Source: a bacterium (lineage in GTDB: Bacteria > UBA9089 > CG2-30-40-21). From it: a stretch of 6,507 bases of DNA. This document shows, piece by piece, positions 1 to 4,423 of the stretch. Location of the stretch: assembly GCA_018814245.1 (NCBI GenBank), contig JAHIZN010000218.1, positions 1-6,507 of the forward strand. The letters run 5' to 3'. Under the pieces are notes generated by a model. That model had not been told where the DNA came from. It was given only the letters and a program-made list of their open reading frames with translations, and ran no database searches. The position numbers were made by a program, and so were the translations under genes. The stretch's first letter is position 1. Every line of letters starts with the position of its first letter.

Positions 1-70
1 CACTCCTGGCACAGGAAGGCGTAAAATTAGGAACGATTCATTTATCTTGATTTTATGGTCTTTGCTAATT

Positions 71-97
71 GCTGATAGCTGACGGCTGAACGCTTAC
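71..97. repeat. Short GCTGA heptamer repeat, possible end of a GTAA-type element
   Basis: Three tandem 7-bp units of the form GCTGANN occupy 71-91 and are followed by GCTTAC ending at 97. Read on the minus strand, the segment starts GTAAGCGTTCAGC, a GTAA terminus like those of the three miniature elements further along. It could be the right end of another such element whose left end lies upstream of the window, with 98-105 (AACTGATG) as the target duplication. It lies just before the effector's ribosome binding site. Only one end is visible, so this is tentative. Confidence 0.3.
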
Positions 98-113
98 AAC
101 TGATGGGGGTAAT

Positions 114-1160
114 ATGGGTAAACCGGCAGCCAGAATAGGAGATTCAACTTTGCATGGAGGGACTATTATTATCGGCTTTCCAACCGTGCTTATTGGAGGA
201 AAGCCAGCTGCCCGTATCGGAGATATGCATGTATGCCCTATGGTTACCCCTGGCACACCCCCTATTCCTCATGTAGGAGGACCAATTACCATGGGTGTTC
301 CTACGGTGCTGATTGGTAATATGCCTGCTGCCTGTATGGGTGATATGGCTACATGCATTGGTCCGCCGGATACTATTATGATGGGTTGCCCTACAGTGCT
401 GATTGGTATGGCAGGAGGTGGTGGTGCAGGAGCAGCCGGAGCTGCGGCAGGAGCAGCTGCACCTAATTTTGCAGTTAAAACAAAGAGACGGGGTGGGATG
501 TTTGGGGCAATTGTTGGAGGGATTGTAGGTGAAATTCTTGGTGCAGTGATGGGTGCGGCTATTGGCGGATTGCCGGGGGCAATTATTGGGGGGATTGTTG
601 GGGCTATAGTTGGAGCAGCGGTAGGAGCAACTATTGCATCTGGTGGACCTCAAAGGACTACGGGTTACTATACAGATAAAGGCAGAAAAGTAGAGTTCTA
701 TGAACATGGGACTCCAGCTCCCTCTCAAACAGCATCTGATGCAGCAATCCAACACTGGGGTCTGGACGGAAAAGTTCAACAAGTAGCCCCTGCATCGGAT
801 GAGTATGATTGCCATGGATTTACCTTTACTGATGGAGAGGGTTGGATTAATAATAATCAGGTACAAAACATATTGGATGATAATGGCTATGAGCAGGTAG
901 GTCATGGACAGGTTCAACCAGTCCAGTCTGGTGATAGTGTAGTTTACCGTGATGCTAACGGTGAGATTACACATACTGGGATTGTCCGAGGGGTTGATGG
1001 TAGCGGCAATCCAAATAGGATCGAAAGCAAATGGGGATCTATGCCACAATATGAACATGCACCTCAGGATGTTCCACCGGGATATTATGACGATCCATCT
1101 ACGGGCATAGAATACTACCACACAGATCGCCCAAATGGACATCGACTTCAACAGTATTAA
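114..1160 (+). CDS. PAAR-domain T6SS effector with glycine-zipper membrane segment and C-terminal NlpC/P60-like domain
   Basis: This 348-residue protein is a spike-tip protein fused to a putative toxin. Residues 1-98 form a PAAR domain: PAARIGD at 4-10 and 31-37, PAACMGD at 71-77, and PTVLIG at 23-28, 63-68 and 93-98. His14, His39, His53 and Cys81 are candidate zinc ligands. A Gly/Ala linker (about 100-117) leads to two glycine-zipper hydrophobic helices (about 129-150 and 152-176). The C-terminal domain (about 185-348) looks like a papain-fold hydrolase: DCHG at 232-235 places Cys233 where NlpC/P60 enzymes have DCSG, and GDSVVY (273-278) followed by ITHTGIV (285-291) matches their GD...HVGI block with His287. 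Glu304 in ESKWG may be the third polar residue. The likely role is cell-wall peptide cleavage or another papain-fold reaction in a rival cell; the substrate is unproven. The start is supported by PAAR beginning at residue 4, although GGGGG at 105-109 is close to the ATG. The lipoprotein gene follows after 17 bp, as expected of an effector-immunity pair. Confidence 0.9.
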   Translation: MGKPAARIGDSTLHGGTIIIGFPTVLIGGKPAARIGDMHVCPMVTPGTPPIPHVGGPITMGVPTVLIGNMPAACMGDMATCIGPPDTIMMGCPTVLIGMAGGGGAGAAGAAAGAAAPNFAVKTKRRGGMFGAIVGGIVGEILGAVMGAAIGGLPGAIIGGIVGAIVGAAVGATIASGGPQRTTGYYTDKGRKVEFYEHGTPAPSQTASDAAIQHWGLDGKVQQVAPASDEYDCHGFTFTDGEGWINNNQVQNILDDNGYEQVGHGQVQPVQSGDSVVYRDANGEITHTGIVRGVDGSGNPNRIESKWGSMPQYEHAPQDVPPGYYDDPSTGIEYYHTDRPNGHRLQQY

Positions 1161-1177
1161 AAACAGAGGACAAAGTA

Positions 1178-1768
1178 ATGTTAATAAAAAATCACCAGGT
1201 ATTTCTCAATTATTTGTTCATTATTTCAATAATTGGATTACTATTCGCATGTAATCCAACTAATAATATAAAAAACCAAAATGGAAAGGAGAATACTATG
1301 ATTGAATCATCAATTCTTGAAGCATTCAAAAGTATCGAAGAAGAAGATTTTTTTATGAAAGCGAAGATTTTTGCTGCAAGTGGCCACAATACTGTTGAAT
1401 GTCTTTTGCTCGAAACAAAAGAAGTACAAACACTGATAAATGCACCCCAAAAGGCACTTCCACTTTTAGAAATCCGAATGAAAGATCAAGATATTTCTGA
1501 TCAAGTTAAAATCGTTTGTGTGGTAACTCTTGCTAAATTTGGGAGCCTTCAAGCTGCTAAAATACTTATAGAATTTATCGAATCTCTACCTGATGAAATA
1601 GGAGAGGAAGCAAATCACATTACGCATCCATATGGATATGCCGTTCGGGCTTTGCGTCGAATTACAAAAGACGAAGAACTATTCGAAGTATCGCAGTCTC
1701 AAATTACTCAGCGTCTTAGAATCATCCAACATGTTCAGGATTGGCTGGAGAAAAAGGAGAAAAATTAG
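1178..1768 (+). CDS. Small lipoprotein, candidate immunity protein for the PAAR effector
   Basis: This 196-residue protein has a type II signal peptide: a short N-terminus with Lys4, a hydrophobic stretch at about 9-24, and a lipobox LFAC with Cys25 as the predicted lipidated residue. The mature part is mostly helical. Residues about 92-165 look like HEAT-type helical pairs (for example VTLAKFGSLQAAKILIEF at 116-133 and YAVRALRRIT at 154-163). No enzyme motif is visible. GAGGA at 1166-1170 lies 7 bp before the ATG, and the gene follows the effector closely, so the two are probably cotranscribed. A periplasm-facing lipoprotein fits protection against a cell-wall hydrolase; this role is inferred from position and localisation, since immunity proteins are poorly conserved. 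A second in-frame ATG at 1298 (Met41) has a better ribosome site and would give a form without signal peptide. The gene is visibly more A/T-rich than the effector. Alternatively it is an unrelated lipoprotein. Confidence 0.85.
   Translation: MLIKNHQVFLNYLFIISIIGLLFACNPTNNIKNQNGKENTMIESSILEAFKSIEEEDFFMKAKIFAASGHNTVECLLLETKEVQTLINAPQKALPLLEIRMKDQDISDQVKIVCVVTLAKFGSLQAAKILIEFIESLPDEIGEEANHITHPYGYAVRALRRITKDEELFEVSQSQITQRLRIIQHVQDWLEKKEKN
1286..1300 (+). promoter_or_regulatory. Possible internal ribosome binding site and second start (Met41)
   Basis: AAGGAG at 1286-1291 is followed after 6 bp by an in-frame ATG at 1298-1300 inside the lipoprotein gene. The spacing and match are at least as good as those of the first start at 1178. 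Initiation here would give a 156-residue cytoplasmic protein lacking the signal peptide and Cys25. The sequence also encodes the ordinary linker KENT, so it may be chance. Confidence 0.35.
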
Positions 1769-1819
1769 GGGGATGTTGTAATTTTGAACAATATTTTTAT
1801 TTTAATTTCAAGAAATAAA

Positions 1820-1840
1820 TTAGCCTGAAAAGTGGGCTAA
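1820..1840 (+). terminator. Weak terminator-like hairpin after the lipoprotein gene
   Basis: TTAGCC (1820-1825) pairs with GGCTAA (1835-1840) across a 9-base loop, about 50 bp after the lipoprotein stop codon. The position suits an end of the effector-lipoprotein transcript. No clean T-run follows (AATAGCGTTTATTT), so intrinsic termination would be weak. Confidence 0.25.
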
Positions 1841-1905
1841 AATAGCGTTTATTTAAGGATTAAATAATAGATTTGTTGCTAAATAAGCCTAATTTTGCTA
1901 TAACT

Positions 1906-1938
1906 TCATAATTTATAACGACTTGTGATAAATTGTGA
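1906..1938. repeat. A/T-rich inverted repeat
   Basis: TCATAATTTAT (1906-1916) and ATAAATTGTGA (1928-1938) are inverted copies with 10 of 11 positions matching and an 11-base spacer; the odd pair would be a T-G wobble in RNA. It could be a protein-binding palindrome or a weak RNA hairpin. Nothing nearby indicates which. Confidence 0.25.
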
Positions 1939-2048
1939 GGTTGGGGTGAGTTAAGTTTGGGATTTTGCACTGGCAATTCTCCATGTTTAATTTCCGTGGC
2001 AATAGATCAAACCGAACCCAATCAAGATTAAGTTGGAACACATACCTC

Positions 2049-2143
2049 GTAGGAACATCCCTGCCAGAGGTGCTGCCTCCTTCCGTTGTTTCGTTGCCTT
2101 CACGGACAGGGACAAAGGGGTAACACCCCTGCCCTGTCCCTAC
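2049..2143. repeat. GC-rich hairpin repeat with GTAGGRACA ends
   Basis: Imperfect inverted ends GTAGGAACA (2049-2057) and TGTCCCTAC (2135-2143) match at 8 of 9 positions. Inside lies a strong hairpin: GGACAGGG (2104-2111) pairs with CCCTGTCC (2132-2139), and AGGGGT (2116-2121) with ACCCCT (2125-2130), around the loop AAC. The GC-rich block stands out from its A/T-rich surroundings, as a dispersed palindromic repeat would. No target duplication is evident. With no T-run it is not a standard terminator, although it lies upstream of the tssJ promoter. Confidence 0.45.
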
Positions 2144-2202
2144 AACTACGACATATCAAGTTATTTATCGGATTCCATATATAATCTTGATAGTAAAATA
2201 TG

Positions 2203-2231
2203 TTGACATACTCTTCTGTTTCTGCTATAAT
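2203..2231 (+). promoter_or_regulatory. Consensus sigma70-type promoter for tssJ
   Basis: TTGACA at 2203-2208 and TATAAT at 2226-2231 are both perfect consensus boxes with the ideal 17-bp spacer, preceded by A/T-rich DNA. Transcription should start near 2238, leaving a leader of about 95 bases before the tssJ ATG. The stretch 2201-2255 matches 6246-6300 at 40 of 55 positions without gaps, so the same promoter and early leader occur twice in the window. Confidence 0.85.
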
Positions 2232-2272
2232 TTACGGTGTAATCTACCTATTCAGAGGTGTTGAAAAGAGGG

Positions 2273-2290
2273 CTGTATTGATAGATACAG
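2273..2290 (+). other. Small hairpin in the tssJ leader
   Basis: CTGTAT (2273-2278) and ATACAG (2285-2290) form a 6-bp stem with loop TGATAG in the predicted 5' leader, about 30 bases upstream of the tssJ ribosome site. It may stabilise the leader or affect translation. It matches no riboswitch class I recognise and could be chance. Confidence 0.25.
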
Positions 2291-2333
2291 GATACTGTAA
2301 TCAGTCTGCCTTTAAGTCACAAGGGGGTTAAGC

Positions 2334-2771
2334 ATGAATTTTCTGCGAATAATAGTCATTATAACAAGTTTGTGGATAGTGTCAGGCTGTGTTCCTCAGG
2401 TAAAATTAACATTTCAGTGTGATGATAATGTCAATGAAGATATGCTGCTTCCAGTAGATATTATATTGGTCAGCCAAAGTGAAGAAAAGGCTATCCTTCA
2501 ACTTGGGCCAGATGCATGGTTTGAATCAGAATATCGAAATAATCTGACAAAAGAGCAACTTATAAAGCTTGCTCTTAAGGGTAAAGAAAAAAAAGAAATA
2601 ATGGTTAATGTCCCGCAAAAAGAATCTGCGGCTATAATCTTTGCAGATTATACACAGATAACAGATCAAAATCTTCAACAAATAATTATATGTCATCATG
2701 ATTGGCGAAAATACAAACAAGGATATATCAGGGTGGGTGAACATGGATTGCAGATAATGAAAAAATGGTAA
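2334..2771 (+). CDS. tssJ: TssJ-like T6SS outer-membrane lipoprotein
   Basis: This 145-residue lipoprotein has a hydrophobic signal (about 5-16) and a lipobox VSGC with Cys19. The mature part is predicted beta-rich, with strands at VDIILVSQ (41-48), EIMVNVPQ (88-95) and AAIIFADYTQ (99-108), which fits the transthyretin-like sandwich of TssJ. TssJ anchors the TssJLM membrane complex in the outer membrane through TssM. The assignment rests on lipoprotein type, strand pattern and T6SS neighbours. The protein is shorter than typical TssJ and divergent, so another T6SS-associated lipoprotein is possible. AAGGGGG at 2321-2327 lies 6 bp before the ATG, and a consensus promoter lies upstream. The 3' end has been altered: the last codon TGG and stop TAA use bases of a miniature element, and the pre-insertion gene would have ended ...MKK at a TGA. 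Confidence 0.7.
   Translation: MNFLRIIVIITSLWIVSGCVPQVKLTFQCDDNVNEDMLLPVDIILVSQSEEKAILQLGPDAWFESEYRNNLTKEQLIKLALKGKEKKEIMVNVPQKESAAIIFADYTQITDQNLQQIIICHHDWRKYKQGYIRVGEHGLQIMKKW
2760..2767. repeat. Left target-site duplication of the first miniature element
   Basis: AAAAAATG at 2760-2767 is repeated exactly at 3045-3052, flanking the element at 2768-3044. It lies within the last codons of tssJ. An exact 8-bp duplication is the IS66-type length. Confidence 0.75.
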
Positions 2772-3044
2772 TTGCTCAATAACCTGTGGATTTTGCAAGC
2801 CACAATTAACAATAGATGAACACTTGCAAGGGAAAGAACCACAAAGGGTGTAACTCCTTAGGGAGAATAATTGCGAACAATAACGAAACAGGAGTAACCG
2901 CAAATGAGAAGAGCCCGATAATGGTTTATCTCTTAGAATTTACACCCTTTGTGGCTCTTTCTCCGCATCTGTATTCTTGCTGCCTGAAATAGTTACTGTT
3001 GCTTTCAACATCCTGCGAATTGCCATAGGTTATTGAGCAGTTAC
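2768..3044. mobile_element. IS66-type miniature inverted-repeat element (MITE), copy A
   Basis: This 277-bp non-coding element is bounded by inverted ends beginning GTAATTGCTCAATA on the left (2768-2789) and, on the minus strand, GTAACTGCTCAATA on the right (3023-3044); 20 of 22 positions match. Exact 8-bp AAAAAATG duplications flank it. GTAA termini plus an 8-bp duplication are characteristic of the IS66 family, so it was probably mobilised in trans by an IS66-type transposase; none is encoded here. It has no credible gene. An internal inverted repeat (2834-2853 against 2940-2959) matches at 19 of 20 positions. Its left third is about 85% identical to copy B by eye, and both share the right-side motif TGTATTCTTGCTG. 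It fills most of the tssJ-DUF1795 gap and supplies the tssJ stop codon. Confidence 0.85.
2834..2959. repeat. Internal inverted repeat of MITE copy A
   Basis: The arm at 2834-2853 (CCACAAAGGGTGTAA at its core) and the arm at 2940-2959 (TTACACCCTTTGTGG) are inverted copies with 19 of 20 matches, separated by 86 bp. In RNA they would form a long stem between the tssJ and DUF1795 coding regions. The same arms recur in copy B, so they belong to the element. Confidence 0.8.
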
Positions 3045-3052
3045 AAAAAATG
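3045..3052. repeat. Right target-site duplication of MITE copy A
   Basis: AAAAAATG at 3045-3052 is the second copy of the 8-bp duplication. The next base, A3053, completes TGA in the tssJ reading frame of the empty site, so the ancestral stop codon of tssJ is preserved here as a relic. Confidence 0.75.
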
Positions 3053-3064
3053 AGACCAACGCAG

Positions 3065-3092
3065 TTAGCGATTGGATGCGACTTGGTATAAT
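3065..3092 (+). promoter_or_regulatory. Probable extended -10 promoter for the DUF1795 genes
   Basis: TATAAT at 3087-3092 is preceded by TG at 3084-3085, giving the extended -10 form TGNTATAAT. The upstream TTAGCG (3065-3070, 16-bp spacer) is a poor -35 match, which extended -10 promoters tolerate. Transcription would start near 3099, about 25 bases before the ATG at 3124. The promoter lies just right of copy A, so the insertion left it intact and these genes can be expressed independently of tssJ. Confidence 0.6.
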
Positions 3093-3123
3093 CTACAAAA
3101 TCAACACAGGAGGAAATATCGCT

Positions 3124-3564
3124 ATGCCAGCATTTCAACACAATGATTTTCTTTTAGAGATCCCGGAAAAATGGGGTGACTATTCGGTTGTTACCATGGT
3201 AGAGCTTCCATCCAATAATGGCAAGCAAGGCTTTCAGCATAGTATTGTTGTTACTCAGGATGCCATTGGTGAGAAGATGAAGCTTAAGGAATATGTGGAT
3301 GCTCAGATTGGAAACATACTGAATAGTTTCCAAGACTGCTCAATAGATTTACAGGAAGATGCTCCGATGAATGACATGGAAGGCTGTCGTATAATCTTTA
3401 CCTGGCAGCATCCGGATACCGGCCAGATATTTAAGCAAATGCAGCAATACCTCCTGAAGGGCTTGCGGATTATTGTTATTACCGGAACAGCCATTAAGGA
3501 AACCTTTGATGATAATCGTCAAAAATTTGATGAGATAATGAAAAGTTTTCGGTTTGCAGGATAG
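3124..3564 (+). CDS. DUF1795/DcrB-family protein, T6SS Eag-like chaperone candidate
   Basis: This 146-residue protein has no signal peptide and is predicted cytoplasmic. It looks like a complete DUF1795 domain: an opening strand and turn FLLEIPEKWGD (9-19), a strand with SIVVTQD (40-46), a helix at about 53-70, paired strands GCRIIFTW (87-94) and LRIIVITGTA (114-123), and the closing helix DDNRQKFDEIMKSFRF (129-144). In T6SS loci, Eag chaperones of this family bind the membrane segments of PAAR effectors before loading. Such an effector is encoded upstream, but no direct link is shown; it could equally be a sheath-associated accessory protein. The start at 3124 is chosen because AGGAGG lies at 3108-3113; the upstream in-frame ATG at 3076 falls inside the promoter. 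The second DUF1795 gene follows after 5 bp, so the two are surely cotranscribed. Confidence 0.8.
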   Translation: MPAFQHNDFLLEIPEKWGDYSVVTMVELPSNNGKQGFQHSIVVTQDAIGEKMKLKEYVDAQIGNILNSFQDCSIDLQEDAPMNDMEGCRIIFTWQHPDTGQIFKQMQQYLLKGLRIIVITGTAIKETFDDNRQKFDEIMKSFRFAG

Positions 3565-3569
3565 GTCTG

Positions 3570-4157
3570 ATGTATTTTAAGAAAGAAATGTTCTATAAGG
3601 AGAAGAAACCTGAACAATCAGAGGATAAAATTGCTTGTAACAATCAGGAAGGGGAAAAACCCATCTTTTTCAGTCCAGTTCAATTTTCTAAAAAATCCGA
3701 TGAGTCGTCAAAAACCCTACCACAGGATCCAGAGGGTCATGTCTTTGCAGCCAATGGATTTAGCCTGAATCTTCCTTGCGATTGGTTATCAAGGACAAGC
3801 TATTTATTATCAGACACACAAGAGCAGGGGGAACAGATAAGCATTCAGATTGCCGTTGAAGAGAATGTTTGCGTTAGCTCTGCTGCTGAATATGCTCAAC
3901 AACAACTTGAGGTGTTGCAAAAACATCTGACAGGGTATTGTCTCTTACAACAAGAGGAAATAGTTCTATCTAATGGACAAAAAGCGTATCAAGTAGAGTT
4001 TTGCTGGAATGCTGATGAAAACCAACTGCTATATCAATATCGGGTTTATGTGTTATCCAAAAATACTGGATATTGTCTTATGTCTATTCTTACAGAGAAG
4101 GTATATAAAGACAACAGGGAAAAAATTAGCTGTATCTTAAGAAGCTTTAATCAGTAA
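3570..4157 (+). CDS. Second DUF1795/DcrB-family protein with N-terminal extension, truncated by a MITE
   Basis: This 195-residue protein repeats the pattern of the preceding gene. A charged, probably disordered N-terminal extension (about 1-55) precedes a DUF1795-like domain (about 58-193): FSLNLPCDWL (64-73), ISIQIAVEE (90-98), a helix at 104-119, KAYQVEFCW (138-146), YRVYVLSKNTGYCLMSIL (157-174) and the closing helix DNREKISCILRSFN (181-194). The two domains are divergent paralogues, aligned best at the opening Pro-x-x-Trp turn and the closing helix. No signal peptide is present, so a cytoplasmic chaperone-like role is inferred. AGGA at 3558-3561 precedes the start by 8 bp and overlaps the end of the upstream gene, implying coupled translation. 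The stop TAA (4155-4157) belongs to MITE copy B. Without the insertion the protein would continue with NKET and stop at the TAG now at 4420-4422. Confidence 0.78.
   Translation: MYFKKEMFYKEKKPEQSEDKIACNNQEGEKPIFFSPVQFSKKSDESSKTLPQDPEGHVFAANGFSLNLPCDWLSRTSYLLSDTQEQGEQISIQIAVEENVCVSSAAEYAQQQLEVLQKHLTGYCLLQQEEIVLSNGQKAYQVEFCWNADENQLLYQYRVYVLSKNTGYCLMSILTEKVYKDNREKISCILRSFNQ
4146..4153. repeat. Left target-site duplication of MITE copy B
   Basis: TTTAATCA at 4146-4153 recurs exactly at 4399-4406 on the other side of the element. It encodes the last residues (Phe-Asn-Gln) of the second DUF1795 protein, the Gln codon being completed by the element's first G. Confidence 0.85.
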
Positions 4158-4398
4158 TTGCTCAATAACCTGTGGATGCTGCAAGCCACAATTAACAACA
4201 GGTAAACGATTACAAGGGAAAGAGCCACAAAGGGTGTAAATATCTTAGGGAAAGTTAACAAAACAAGGGTGCATTTCTTAGAATTTACACCCTTTGTGGC
4301 TCTTCCTCTGTATTCTGAATTCTGACTCCTGGCTTCTGTATTCTTGCTGTTTGAGCAGTTTAATCTCATGGAATTGCCACAGGATATTGAGCAATTAC
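4154..4398. mobile_element. IS66-type miniature inverted-repeat element (MITE), copy B
   Basis: This 245-bp element belongs to the same family as copy A, in the same orientation. Its ends (4154-4175 and 4377-4398) are inverted copies with 21 of 22 matches and begin GTAATTGCTCAATA; exact 8-bp TTTAATCA duplications flank it. The intact duplication and nearly perfect ends suggest a more recent insertion than copy A. The interior has no gene and holds a perfect 22-bp inverted repeat. It makes up almost the entire gap between the second DUF1795 gene and the sheath gene. Confidence 0.9.
4220..4304. repeat. Perfect 22-bp internal inverted repeat of MITE copy B
   Basis: Positions 4220-4241 (starting AAGAGCCACAAAGGGTG) and 4283-4304 are perfect inverted copies over 22 bp with a 41-base spacer. 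In the operon RNA this would form a very stable hairpin between the DUF1795 and sheath coding regions. No T-run follows, so it is more likely an RNA-stability or processing element than a strict terminator. Confidence 0.85.
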
Positions 4399-4406
4399 TT
4401 TAATCA
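4399..4406. repeat. Right target-site duplication of MITE copy B
   Basis: TTTAATCA at 4399-4406 is followed by GAACAAGGAGACTTAG, the detached 3' end of the second DUF1795 gene, in which the sheath gene's ribosome site AAGGAG (4411-4416) is embedded. Confidence 0.85.
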
Positions 4407-4423
4407 GAACAAGGAGACTTAGC

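Larger units (their letters stand above)
1769..2202. other. Gene-free A/T-rich intergenic region
   Basis: I see no open reading frame here with a credible start and ribosome site on either strand. The first part (about 1769-1940) is very A/T-rich and holds two weak hairpins. About 1941-2040 shows nothing recognisable. Positions 2044-2143 are distinctly more GC-rich and carry a hairpin repeat. From about 2160 the DNA is again A/T-rich, directly upstream of the tssJ promoter, where it could act as an UP-like element. The region separates the effector pair from the structural T6SS genes. Confidence 0.6.

Noticed and set aside
3..50. Possible C-terminal tail of an upstream gene ending at TGA 48-50
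   Set aside because: About 15 codons are open in this frame, but another frame stays open to 82 and neither peptide is recognisable. The sequence before 114 is too short to decide.
144..1151. Long open frame on the minus strand opposite the PAAR effector
   Set aside because: Its translation is rich in Cys, His, Ser and Asn without domain logic, while the plus strand encodes a clear PAAR protein. It is a shadow of that gene.
2180..2185. Additional TATAAT upstream of the tssJ promoter
   Set aside because: There is no acceptable -35 element at proper spacing, and the A/T-rich context makes a chance match likely.
3076..3123. Upstream start for the first DUF1795 gene at 3076
   Set aside because: That ATG precedes the predicted -10 box at 3087-3092 and lacks a ribosome site; AGGAGG precedes the ATG at 3124.
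2526..3141. Minus-strand open frames over tssJ and MITE copy A
   Set aside because: They cross the inverted-repeat element and an established plus-strand gene. The similar peptide RATKGVNSK seen at 2926-3141 and 4151-4369 is only the shared MITE arm translated by chance.
4145..4407. Reading copy B as having 10-bp target duplications (CTTTAATCAG)
   Set aside because: The outermost G and C can be assigned to the element. Copy A then gives an exact 8-bp duplication instead of an 8-of-10 match, and the ends become GTAA, so 8 bp is the consistent reading.
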